Assembly (NCBI RefSeq): GCF_014641495.1
Contig: NZ_BMHV01000029.1
Span: 1-32,361 of the forward strand
DNA length: 32,361 nucleotides
Direction of reading: 5' to 3'
From: Terasakiella brassicae
GTDB lineage: Bacteria > Pseudomonadota > Alphaproteobacteria > Rhodospirillales > Terasakiellaceae
In this document: one piece after another, positions 1-7,392 of the stretch
Numbering within the stretch: position 1 is the first letter of the stretch
Layout of the letters: every line of letters begins with the position of its first letter
Program-made: the position numbers and the translations under genes
Notes under the pieces: generated by a model
Databases searched by the model: none
What the model was told of the DNA's origin: nothing
What the model saw: only the letters and a program-made list of their open reading frames with translations

Positions 1-70
1 ATCCTCTGTCTAAGCCCTTGTTTTGCCGAAGCTTTTTGAGAGCCCCTCCGAGGCAGCGCCCCGTTGGTGA

Positions 71-105
71 AGCCGGGTTATAAAGACCTCAAACCACCCT
101 GTAAA
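71..105 (-). promoter_or_regulatory. Possible strong promoter facing out of the left edge
   Basis: Read on the minus strand there is a TTTACA -35-like hexamer (100-105), a 16-base spacer and a TTATAA -10-like hexamer (78-83), followed by a GC-rich start region. Transcription would begin near 71 and leave the window to the left. From 1 to 70 no reading frame on either strand looks like protein. The strength and GC-rich start would suit a stable RNA or ribosomal gene, but that is only a guess because the gene itself is outside the window. Confidence 0.4.
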
Positions 106-216
106 CACCTTTTTTCATTTTTTTTGTATTTTTTTTCGCAGCCGCGAATAAAATCGTAAAAAACCGCAAAAAACAGCCATTTTTTACGAGATGATTTCTC
201 CCGAATTTTAGGCAAA
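106..216. other. T-rich noncoding spacer
   Basis: A spacer with long T runs (about 111-140) and A/T-rich sequence between the leftward promoter and the terminator of the SPOR lipoprotein gene. No credible open reading frame, RNA gene or long repeat is visible. The T-rich side lies just upstream of the leftward -35 element, where an A/T-rich upstream element would sit; that role is inference. Confidence 0.4.
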
Positions 217-252
217 TAAAAAGGAGGTTGGTGCAGCGCACACAACCTCCTT
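217..252 (-). terminator. Rho-independent terminator of the SPOR lipoprotein gene
   Basis: A perfect 10-base stem (221-230 with 243-252) carries an inner GTGC/GCAC extension. On the minus strand it is followed by a T-rich run. It lies 27 bases past the stop codon of the minus-strand lipoprotein gene. Confidence 0.85.
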
Positions 253-279
253 GAGCATTTGGGAAGATATTAAAGTCTT

Positions 280-1692
280 TTAGCCATTCGTCCCCATGAA
301 TCCGGGTTCACAGAACTGACGTTTTGATTTGAGTTTTTGACAAAGGCTCGCAGCGGCCCCCTTATCATCAAGCGGACCAGCCAATAAACGGTAGAAAACC
401 CCCTTTCCCGGACCAAGGTTCACCTGAAGAATCTCGGAGTCCAAATTACCCAGCAGACTTCGATGCGCACGCTTCAACTGTGCCCAGCCGCGTGATGCAT
501 CCCTTTCTGATTTATAAGACGCCAAATGAACAGCAGGCTGTGGCCCACTCATTTTCTTTTTGGCATTGGGTTGCATAGCAGTTGGGCTGCCGCCCATCGT
601 GTTATCTGTCATCGCCGCACCTCCAGCAGGCGGTGCAGGCTGCAACCCTTTTTCAATGGCATTGCGTTCACGGGCATATTCATCAGATGAAATGAGCCCT
701 TCAGCTTGTAGCCCTTCCAGACGCCGCACCGCATCTGCCGATGCCATCAACCCTTGGGGAGGAACAGCCGGGTTCGCCAAGACAAGTGGTGTTTCCGGCA
801 TCAAGGCATCCAGAATCATTTTACGTTCTGCAGCATGCTGTTCGATAGTAATCGCCCGCATTTCCAGCGCGCGTCCAATCGCACGTAAACGTCCTGCAAT
901 TTGTGCCGATGTCGGAACCGGGCGATCCAGACCAGCCGCCGGTGGTTTTGAGGAAAGCGGAACCAACGCGCCGACATTTCGACTGCGCCGGACTTTAAAT
1001 TCTTCCGGTGTAATCAAGCCCTGATCCAGCAGGTCACGCAAGGTGTTGAAGCGAGATACAACATTGCGCGTTCCTTCATCCATACCCATTTCCGGGATGG
1101 TGCCGGATTGCATTTCCATATCGGTTTGACGCAAAGCGGTTGTCCCGTTCATGGGGATTTGACCATAAGTGCCCGAACCGGCTGTCATGCCGTAACCCGG
1201 TGCCCCCCCCATGTCGGCGGGTTTATCGACACCGGCTGCCCCATGTGCCAGATTACCGACCACATTGCCGGAATCAATCATGGACAGGTTCATGGTTGCA
1301 ACCTCGGCCACATTACGCGGCGTTGCATCCGTCCAGATAATCACATTCAAGCTTTCATCCGGGCGTTGTGCCAGCACAGCCTCGTAAAGAGCGCGTGCAC
1401 GTGTCATTTGACCCGTATTTTGATAAATCATTGCCTTGCCCAGCAACGCATAAACATTGCGAGGATCCGCACCAAGAGCCTGATCAAAAAGAGCTTCTGC
1501 CGGGAGATAGTTTCCCTTGACCAATTCAGCCAATCCACGATCGGACGCCGATGTACTTTCTGCCGTTTTTGAAAAATCGCTTCGTTCCCAGAATACGGGA
1601 TCAAGCATACTCCCGTCCTGAATGCCGCCACATGACGCCAGCGTCAATCCGGCAGCAAAAAGCGCAGCGTAGCGTTTTGTCTTCCCAAACAC
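280..1692 (-). CDS. TPR/SPOR-domain lipoprotein
   Basis: Predicted envelope lipoprotein of 470 residues. The N-terminus is a lipoprotein signal peptide with lipobox LASC and the lipidated Cys at residue 21. Residues about 50-115 form a TPR-like helical repeat. Three short helical repeats of the SHOCT kind follow (about 208-240, 266-297 and 318-348), each with an L-x2-L core, a GLI-S/T turn and E-x3-R-R. The last 80 residues are a SPOR domain, a fold that binds denuded peptidoglycan glycans in other proteins. The start is GTG with an AAGGA ribosome site nine bases upstream. It is transcribed alone with its own terminator. A role in cell-wall or division-site biology is inferred from SPOR; the exact function is unknown. 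Confidence 0.85.
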   Translation of the reverse strand: MFGKTKRYAALFAAGLTLASCGGIQDGSMLDPVFWERSDFSKTAESTSASDRGLAELVKGNYLPAEALFDQALGADPRNVYALLGKAMIYQNTGQMTRARALYEAVLAQRPDESLNVIIWTDATPRNVAEVATMNLSMIDSGNVVGNLAHGAAGVDKPADMGGAPGYGMTAGSGTYGQIPMNGTTALRQTDMEMQSGTIPEMGMDEGTRNVVSRFNTLRDLLDQGLITPEEFKVRRSRNVGALVPLSSKPPAAGLDRPVPTSAQIAGRLRAIGRALEMRAITIEQHAAERKMILDALMPETPLVLANPAVPPQGLMASADAVRRLEGLQAEGLISSDEYARERNAIEKGLQPAPPAGGAAMTDNTMGGSPTAMQPNAKKKMSGPQPAVHLASYKSERDASRGWAQLKRAHRSLLGNLDSEILQVNLGPGKGVFYRLLAGPLDDKGAAASLCQKLKSKRQFCEPGFMGTNG

Positions 1693-1961
1693 GCCTTTAT
1701 TCCTTTTGCCTGTGTCTTGAGGCTTTCGTCTTTACCCCATGCAAAAACCAGCCTGCAAGACTCCTGATATAGGTTCTCCCATAATCTTATGTGAATCCTA
1801 ATTTTTCTTTAATGAAAACAAAAAGGATCAACGCCCGAATTCAGTATAAACCAATTTACTTTTTTTCTCAAAAACTGTTCGCATCCAAGATTTTGTTAAC
1901 TTTTGGCGTGCTAATATAACTTGCAGTATAGATTACCTGTATCAAATTCTTGAGGAAGCAA

Positions 1962-2168
1962 ATGGCCAAATCACATATCCAACCGGGTGACCGGTTTGTC
2001 AAAGTGGGGCATCCGGACACCATTTGGATCGCCACACGCTTAATCGAACTCCCCAACCTGCCGGTGCATGTTCACCTTATGAATGCCCGTGACGATCTTG
2101 ATATGCAGACCATGAGTGAAGTCGCCCTGGTTGATCGCAAGCTCTACAGACGGGTTCAAACACATTAA
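1962..2168 (+). CDS. Small conserved-type hypothetical protein (68 aa)
   Basis: A 68-residue protein that I cannot name. The ATG at 1962 is preferred over an in-frame TTG at 1950 because a GAGGAAG ribosome site (1952-1958) sits four to ten bases before it. The sequence is compact, with the pattern GDRFVKVGHPDTIWIATRL and a C-terminal DRKLYRRV, without signal peptide, membrane segment or Cys pairs. Short alphaproteobacterial proteins of this pattern (beta-rich, about 70 residues) are common and of unknown function; that resemblance is from memory. It stands alone between the divergent lipoprotein gene and a convergent chemoreceptor gene, sharing a terminator with the latter. Confidence 0.7.
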   Translation: MAKSHIQPGDRFVKVGHPDTIWIATRLIELPNLPVHVHLMNARDDLDMQTMSEVALVDRKLYRRVQTH

Positions 2169-2203
2169 AATTAAAAAGCGAAGACAAAAACTAGACAAAA
2201 ACT

Positions 2204-2240
2204 AAAAAGCGGCCCTGATAATCAGCGCCGCTTTTTCTTT
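2204..2240. terminator. Bidirectional terminator
   Basis: A perfect 10-base stem (2204-2213 with 2227-2236) has A and T runs at its outer ends, so it can stop transcription both from the small plus-strand gene and from the minus-strand chemoreceptor gene. The loop contains a further CTGAT/ATCAG pairing. Confidence 0.85.
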
Positions 2241-2242
2241 AT

Positions 2243-3931
2243 TTATTCCCTGACGTTTCGCACATCACTGAGGAAAACCTCAATTTGTGCTTTCAAGGTT
2301 TCAAACTGGCAATCTAAATCATCCGCCTTGGACAAAACATTTTGCGCCGACTGGCAGGATTGCTCGACCTCCCCTTTTAAGACCGCGATAAAATCATCCA
2401 CTTGCTGCACTGCCTGAGATGAACCGTCTATATTTTGAGCAATATTACCTGTTGCTGCTGTTTGTTCTTCAACCGCAGAGGCAATAGAGGCATTGATCCG
2501 GTCAATTTCTGAAACCGTATCGGAAATATCGCCGATCCGTAAAACAGCATCCTGTGTTGCCGATTGAATGGCATCGATATATTGCTGAATTTCATCAGTT
2601 GCACGCCCCGTCTGGCTAGCCAGATTTTTAACTTCCCCGGCAACGACAGCAAATCCTTTCCCCGCCTCGCCTGCCCGTGCAGCTTCGATCGTCGCATTAA
2701 GCGCCAGTAAATTGGTTTGTTCTGCAATGCTGTTAATCAGCCCCGCAGCCTGACCGATTTTTTCCGCCGCATCGGATAGTTTCTCAACAGAAGCCTGTGT
2801 GGCTTGTGTTTTTTCCACGCCATCCGTGGATTTGCGCGAAGACAAGTTCACCTGTTGACTGATTTCAGCAATAGAGGAAGCAAGCTGTTCCGCCAGCGCA
2901 CTGACTTCCCCCATATTCGTTGCCGCATGAGACGAATTTTGCGTGACATTTTCGGCACGTTCCAAAATTTGTTCTGTGGACCCATGAATATCTTGCGAAA
3001 CTTTCCCCATAGAATGCAATGAGCCTGACACATCCTGAACCAGATCACCAATGTTTCGGTCAAAAACTTCGATCAATGCTTTACGTTTTTGCGCCCGTTC
3101 ACGTGACGCTTCACTCGCACGTACGGTTTCGTTCGCCAATTCCTCAACCTTAATCATGCTTTCCTTGAAAACGACAACTGCCTTAGCCATTCCACCAACT
3201 TCATCCTGACGGTCTGTTGCTGGAATTTCTACCCCTTTATCCCCATCGGCCAAACGTGACATCGCCTGTGTCATTTCGTTAATCGGTAAAAGAATGCTGC
3301 GCCCCAGAAACAGTAATAAAATCCCGGATATACCCGCTGCAATCGCAAACCCGATCGATGTAATATAAGACGAAGCCGTTAGTGAATCGTCTGCTTCCAG
3401 CGAGGAATGATCAAGCTTCTGTTGAATATTTTCCCCAATCGCACCGATATTGCGATCCAGTCGATCACCAATAAGATCAACCACCAATCCAATTTTGGTA
3501 AGAGCACCGAAATTCACGGTCCCTTTTTCCACCATTGGGCCAAACCCGGTATTTAAACCGGAAATAAGTTTATCTAAATCCTTGGTTATTAAATCGACCA
3601 AGCGTTGAGAGTTTTCATCCCGCGCATATTGTTTGAGCTTGTCATTATTGGAAAGCAGGAGTTTTCCATTCTCTGCCATGCTTTCAAAGAGGTCTTTGTC
3701 AATTTCTTCATTCACTGCTGACAAAATCATTTTATTTGCCTGAGAAGTCACGATCAGGTTTTGACGACGTAACAGGTTGAGAAAATCAATATCTCGACGC
3801 AGATCACTCGCCACCTGTGCCGTTTTTTGTGCTTTCGTATTGGTCCAAAGACCCGTCCCCCAAATAACTGAAAGCGCCATTAAAACAATTGCACAAATCA
3901 AAATGATTTTATTGCGAATTGTAAGGTTCAT
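2243..3931 (-). CDS. Methyl-accepting chemotaxis protein (transmembrane, HAMP)
   Basis: A classical chemoreceptor of 562 residues. A transmembrane helix lies at about 8-28. An all-helical periplasmic sensor follows at about 30-190, of four-helix-bundle type with no recognisable small-molecule fold. A second transmembrane helix is at about 190-212. The HAMP domain (about 213-265) has the [14 protein letters not shown] stretch typical of alphaproteobacterial receptors. The cytoplasmic signalling hairpin contains the conserved tip [18 protein letters not shown] and the [15 protein letters not shown] motif that contacts CheA/CheW. There is no C-terminal CheR/CheB-tethering pentapeptide. The ATG follows a GGGAGT ribosome site. 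The ligand cannot be predicted. No che kinase or adaptor genes are adjacent, so it must work with an array encoded elsewhere. Confidence 0.97.
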   Translation of the reverse strand: MNLTIRNKIILICAIVLMALSVIWGTGLWTNTKAQKTAQVASDLRRDIDFLNLLRRQNLIVTSQANKMILSAVNEEIDKDLFESMAENGKLLLSNNDKLKQYARDENSQRLVDLITKDLDKLISGLNTGFGPMVEKGTVNFGALTKIGLVVDLIGDRLDRNIGAIGENIQQKLDHSSLEADDSLTASSYITSIGFAIAAGISGILLLFLGRSILLPINEMTQAMSRLADGDKGVEIPATDRQDEVGGMAKAVVVFKESMIKVEELANETVRASEASRERAQKRKALIEVFDRNIGDLVQDVSGSLHSMGKVSQDIHGSTEQILERAENVTQNSSHAATNMGEVSALAEQLASSIAEISQQVNLSSRKSTDGVEKTQATQASVEKLSDAAEKIGQAAGLINSIAEQTNLLALNATIEAARAGEAGKGFAVVAGEVKNLASQTGRATDEIQQYIDAIQSATQDAVLRIGDISDTVSEIDRINASIASAVEEQTAATGNIAQNIDGSSQAVQQVDDFIAVLKGEVEQSCQSAQNVLSKADDLDCQFETLKAQIEVFLSDVRNVRE

Positions 3932-3982
3932 TGCATACTCCCGTACAGATCAATGCAAAGCTTCTGTTCGTTTTCCATTGAT

Positions 3983-4015
3983 AAAAAAAGCACTCCCTTT
4001 ACTCAAAAAAGGAGC
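3983..4015 (-). terminator. Terminator-like hairpin in the chemoreceptor leader
   Basis: On the minus strand the arms CTCCTTT (4008-4014) and AAAGGGAG (3993-4000) can pair with one bulged G, and seven T residues follow (3983-3989). It lies only 52 bases before the chemoreceptor start codon, so it either ends transcripts from the upstream small gene or acts as a leader attenuator. Confidence 0.5.
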
Positions 4016-4293
4016 ACGTTCTTTCTTTGCTTTATGTTTTGGCTTTGCTTGGGAGGGACTTTATCAAATAGTCGAGCAAACAAGTATGAAATAGTGCCCG
4101 CATTGTCTGTATTTCACACAGAAAAGCTCAATTTTTTGGCCCTAAGTAGATTTGCGTGGATTTGTAGGCGGAAACCCGCCAATCGGCAAAAAACCATTTA
4201 GCGGATTTTCGCTCACCACCGAGCGGGATTATAATTAAATTACATATTGCATATGGAAAAACTGATCACTCGACATTCGATTCGCGCATAACT
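4016..4293. other. Noncoding upstream region of the chemoreceptor gene
   Basis: AT-rich spacer with no credible protein-coding frame. It contains two short GC stems, GGCGG/CCGCC near 4167-4180 and CGCTC/GAGCG near 4210-4225, neither followed by a T run. A weak TTGCCG-N17-TACAAA promoter-like pair reads on the minus strand across the first stem. I see no sigma-28 or sigma-54 consensus, although chemoreceptor genes often have one. Confidence 0.35.
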
Positions 4294-4638
4294 CTAATCG
4301 TTATTCAGCTCTTTCATCCAGATCTCATCCAAACAATAACGCACATTATCCATCGGGGATATGGCAACAATGATTTGTCCAAAAGCATCCTGTAACGCGC
4401 GGATGGCCTTCAAAACATCTTCAGACAAATCTCGTTTGGTTGTTTGGCGCCCTATCGCATACATTTTTTCAAAGGCCGCCTTCTTAATCTCGTTAAGCTG
4501 ATCCGCCAGCGATAGGGCAGAGAGACACGGCGTTTGTTCAAGAAGCGTTTTCATGTCACTTAAAGCCTGCAAAATGATACGGCGCAGCTCAGCATTTTTA
4601 ATATGGGAAAACTGGGCATTCGGCAAAGCTGAAGACAT
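4294..4638 (-). CDS. Hypothetical protein, helical (114 aa)
   Basis: I do not recognise this protein. It is predicted to be mostly alpha-helical and soluble, with no signal peptide and no metal-binding pattern. I place the start at 4638 because TTAGGAAGG lies just before that ATG; the longer in-frame start at 4689 has no such site and would overlap the divergent rluE leader. A C-terminal stretch with CLDEIW is the only distinctive segment. It is divergent from rluE and upstream of the chemoreceptor on the same strand. Compositionally it resembles its neighbours. Confidence 0.6.
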   Translation of the reverse strand: MSSALPNAQFSHIKNAELRRIILQALSDMKTLLEQTPCLSALSLADQLNEIKKAAFEKMYAIGRQTTKRDLSEDVLKAIRALQDAFGQIIVAISPMDNVRYCLDEIWMKELNND

Positions 4639-4710
4639 AAACCTTCCTAACTGTAAATAAGTGGGTGCAAACGGTTGCACAAAAAGCATTCTTATTGGAT
4701 AAGTGAGCTT

Positions 4711-5346
4711 ATGTCGAAAATAATCTTATTCAACAAGCCCTTTAACGTCTTGTGCCAGTTCAGCGATGACGGTATCGCCCATAAGACATTGGCCGATTAT
4801 ATCAATATACCCAACGTTTATGCAGCCGGAAGACTGGATAAAGACAGTGAAGGTTTATTACTTTTAACAGGCGATGGGAAACTTCAGGCGCGGATCGCTC
4901 ATCCCAAATTTAAACTCCCAAAAACATATTGGGTTCAGGTCGAAGGTGTACCTGATGAGGTTGCTTTGGACAAATTGCGAAATGGCGTTGTGTTAAAAGA
5001 TGGAAAGACCCTACCCGCCCAAGCCCGCCTTATCAGTGAACCTGATATATTATGGGAACGCACGCCACCTGTTCGCTTTCGTGCAAAAATACCGACAAGC
5101 TGGATTGAACTTTCCATCAAAGAAGGGAAGAACCGTCAGGTTCGGCGCATGACTGCGGCAGTCGGCTTCCCGACACTGCGCTTAATCAGATATGCGATCG
5201 GTCCCTGGACGCTGGATGGGATCGCAAATGGGGATTGGGTGGAAAAGGACGTTTCACCGGATGACCTCCCCGAGATCAAGGCATCACCCCGCCCTTACAA
5301 GAGCAAACAACGCACACGCAAAAAACTACATAGAAAACAAACCTGA
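4711..5346 (+). CDS. rluE: 23S rRNA pseudouridine synthase, RluE type
   Basis: Pseudouridine synthase of the RsuA/RluB/E/F family, 211 residues, close to the usual RluE length. The catalytic motif [14 protein letters not shown] carries the nucleophilic Asp, and the family motif [20 protein letters not shown] follows. It lacks the N-terminal S4 domain of RsuA/RluB, which points to RluE; the family's E. coli member modifies U2457 of 23S rRNA. The C-terminus is very basic, as expected for RNA binding. The start at 4711 (ILFNKPFN follows) is chosen over 4675 because the family begins there; its ribosome site (GTGAG) is weak. The EAL gene begins 38 bases downstream and is probably co-transcribed. 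Confidence 0.9.
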   Translation: MSKIILFNKPFNVLCQFSDDGIAHKTLADYINIPNVYAAGRLDKDSEGLLLLTGDGKLQARIAHPKFKLPKTYWVQVEGVPDEVALDKLRNGVVLKDGKTLPAQARLISEPDILWERTPPVRFRAKIPTSWIELSIKEGKNRQVRRMTAAVGFPTLRLIRYAIGPWTLDGIANGDWVEKDVSPDDLPEIKASPRPYKSKQRTRKKLHRKQT

Positions 5347-5352
5347 AAAACA

Positions 5353-5370
5353 GTATTCTACAGAGAATAC
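5353..5370 (+). other. Perfect small hairpin before the EAL gene
   Basis: GTATTCT (5353-5359) pairs exactly with AGAATAC (5364-5370) across an ACAG loop, seven bases after the rluE stop and just upstream of the EAL gene's ribosome site. There is no T run, so it is not a terminator. It could stabilise the message or shape translation of the downstream gene. Confidence 0.4.
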
Positions 5371-5384
5371 CAAAGAGGTCGAGA

Positions 5385-7058
5385 ATGGCGAGTATCGATA
5401 AAACAAAAAGAGAAAAAGAACGTTTCGTAGCCCTGTCTTTTTGCCGGGCCGATCTTCTGTTCGAATTAAATGACAATCGTGACATTGAATTTGTTGCCGG
5501 GGCAACACCTGTTTTGCTTGGGAAAACGGCACAGGAAATGACAGCGACCTCTTTTGCTGATTATATTCACAACGAAGATGTCAAACTTGTAAACGAACTT
5601 CTGGATACCGCCAGCAACAAGGGGCGTCTGGATGATGCTACCTTGTACCTGAAAGGTCCCAAGGGCATGAAACTGCGGGTTTCCTTATCCGGTTATCGCG
5701 TTCCTGATTTTAACAATCATTTTTTCCTTGCCCTTAAGGTTGATCCCCATCGCGGCAGTTTCGGCAAAATTGAACCGCTTAAACGCGAAGAAGAAACCAA
5801 TTTGTTAGAGACCGAATCTTTTGCACAGGCCGCTTCTGAACGCGTGACCTCCTTTATCCATGCAGGTGGGGATGCTCAAGTCTCCATGCTTAAAGTTAAT
5901 CATCTGGATAAACTTTTGAATACGGTCGGTGCGACAGATAAACAAAAGCTTCTGGGTGAAATTGGATCGATCTTAAGCGAAAGCTCGCTTGGCGGGGATA
6001 CGGCGAGTCGCATTGACGATACCAGCTTTAGCTTTGCCCACGCCAGCACAGTCGATACACAAGCCATCAATGAAAAAATTGAAGCCTTGGCCGCCCAAAT
6101 CCATCCCGATGGCGATATGGTGCAGGCCATATCCAGCACATTGGACGTTGACGGCGCGGGTATGAGCGAAGATCAGGTTGCGCGTGCCTTGATCCATACC
6201 ATGCAGCGGTTCTGTGAAAACAAAGGGTCCGTGCGTGAAAACGCCCTGTCTGATGTTTTGTCCGGTATGATGACCAATACTGTAAAAAATGTCGGTTTTA
6301 TTAAAGAAGTCGCCAAAAATATGGATTTCGACATTCATTTTATGCCGATTAACGACTTGAAACGCGGTTACGTCCATCATTTCGAAGGATTATTACGTTT
6401 TAAAGGCGAACGTTCCAAAGAATCGCCTTATCATATGATCTGTTTGGCCGAAGAGGTCGGTATTATCTGCGATCTGGATATGGCGGTTGTCAAAAAATCA
6501 ATCGAACGCGTCCATCATTTCAGGCAAACTCATTTCTTGCCCCCCTTGGCTATTAACCTGTCCGGTGCCTCCTTGGGCAACGACATGTTTATGCGCACCT
6601 TATACAATATGTTAAAAGATTCGCCGGAAATGTCGGGCCATTTACTATTTGAAATTACCGAGTCCGCGCGCATTGAAGATTTACCCAAGGTAAACCGTAT
6701 CCTGCAATCTATCCGCAAACTGGATTTCGAAGTCTGTCTGGATGATTTTGGTGCAGGCGCTGCCAGCTTTGACTACCTGAATGGACTAGACGTTGATGTG
6801 GTCAAATTCGACGGGCCTGTTGTCAAGCGGGCTTACTCAACCGAAAAAGGCAATGATCTCTTACGGGCCATGTCCAACATGTGCCATGACCTGAATATCC
6901 ATACCGTTGCGGAAATGGTAGAAGATGCCGCAATGGCAAAACACATGCAAGACTGCGGCATCGACTTCGGACAAGGCTGGTTCTTTGGTAAACCCGACCC
7001 TGACCCCATTCAGTATGCAAACAAATTTGCCCCGACATCAAAAGTTCGTCGCAAATAA
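5385..7058 (+). CDS. PAS / degenerate GGDEF / EAL-domain protein (c-di-GMP phosphodiesterase or sensor)
   Basis: Predicted soluble signalling protein of 557 residues. Residues about 10-118 resemble a PAS fold. Residues about 150-265 resemble a GGDEF domain in which the active-site loop has become RIDDTSFSF, so diguanylate cyclase activity is not expected. Residues about 305-550 are an EAL domain. Its first motif is EGLLR with Glu at 334 (Ala of EAL replaced by Gly). The other metal and catalytic positions look present: the Asn of INLSGASL, the Glu of FEITES, DDFGAG at 453-458, the Lys of VKFDG, the Glu of TVAEMVED and QGWFFGKP. Hydrolysis of cyclic di-GMP is therefore plausible. The ATG follows AGAGGTCGAG. 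It is probably co-transcribed with rluE. Confidence 0.9.
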   Translation: MASIDKTKREKERFVALSFCRADLLFELNDNRDIEFVAGATPVLLGKTAQEMTATSFADYIHNEDVKLVNELLDTASNKGRLDDATLYLKGPKGMKLRVSLSGYRVPDFNNHFFLALKVDPHRGSFGKIEPLKREEETNLLETESFAQAASERVTSFIHAGGDAQVSMLKVNHLDKLLNTVGATDKQKLLGEIGSILSESSLGGDTASRIDDTSFSFAHASTVDTQAINEKIEALAAQIHPDGDMVQAISSTLDVDGAGMSEDQVARALIHTMQRFCENKGSVRENALSDVLSGMMTNTVKNVGFIKEVAKNMDFDIHFMPINDLKRGYVHHFEGLLRFKGERSKESPYHMICLAEEVGIICDLDMAVVKKSIERVHHFRQTHFLPPLAINLSGASLGNDMFMRTLYNMLKDSPEMSGHLLFEITESARIEDLPKVNRILQSIRKLDFEVCLDDFGAGAASFDYLNGLDVDVVKFDGPVVKRAYSTEKGNDLLRAMSNMCHDLNIHTVAEMVEDAAMAKHMQDCGIDFGQGWFFGKPDPDPIQYANKFAPTSKVRRK

Positions 7059-7193
7059 CGCAATACCGCACCGCACAACAATCACTATCTTTACAGCATG
7101 CACTTATGTTGAAACATACAAACAGATAAAGAACCTCTACCCCTAAAGGATATTAAAAATATATTTAAAACAAATACTTATACAAATATCATA

Positions 7194-7235
7194 CGCCTAT
7201 TATTTAGGCGGGCATCAAAAAATCGCCTAGTTTTT
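7194..7235 (+). terminator. Three-arm hairpin / terminator-like element
   Basis: CGCCTA (7194-7199), TAGGCG (7205-7210) and CGCCTA (7224-7229) occur in order. The middle arm can pair with either outer arm, giving two mutually exclusive hairpins. The downstream pairing is followed by GTTTTT (7230-7235), as in an intrinsic terminator. It lies 136 bases after the EAL stop and about 80 bases before the sigma-54 promoter, so ending the rluE-EAL transcript is the simplest role. Confidence 0.45.
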
Positions 7236-7316
7236 AACCCATATTGCACCGCAAAAATAAAATTGCTTTCAATGTTTTTTGAGAAAGCCCCCGGTTTCCT
7301 TTAGATAATTCTAAAC

Positions 7317-7332
7317 TGGCACTACTTTTGCT
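7317..7332 (+). promoter_or_regulatory. Sigma-54 (RpoN) promoter of the Amt-MCP gene
   Basis: TGGCAC (7317-7322), five bases, then TTGCT (7328-7332): the invariant GG (7318-7319) and GC (7330-7331) are ten bases apart, the exact sigma-54 -24/-12 arrangement. Transcription would start near 7342, about 50 bases before the ATG. Ammonium transporter genes are classic NtrC/sigma-54 targets, so induction under nitrogen limitation is expected. Upstream, a single TTGCACC half-site (7244-7250) resembles half of an NtrC operator; a full palindrome is not visible. Confidence 0.85.
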
Positions 7333-7392
7333 CTTCTCTCCGAAAAAAGACGGATAACGTCTGCAAAAATAAATTAAAAACGGAGAGTACCA

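Noticed and set aside
560-1572. Two 154-residue plus-strand frames opposite the SPOR lipoprotein
   Set aside because: The minus-strand gene has a lipobox, SPOR domain, ribosome site and terminator; the plus frames are low-complexity and lack starts with ribosome sites.
4180-4204. TAAA ... GCCGAT as a sigma-28 promoter for the chemoreceptor
   Set aside because: The spacing is nine bases instead of about fifteen.
7153-7172. TTAA-N8-TTAA resembling a CtrA box
   Set aside because: The spacing is eight rather than seven and the whole stretch is A/T runs, so a chance match is likely.
7244-7250. TTGCACC as an NtrC operator
   Set aside because: Only one half-site is visible; no matching GGTGCAA lies at the proper distance, so I mention it only with the promoter.
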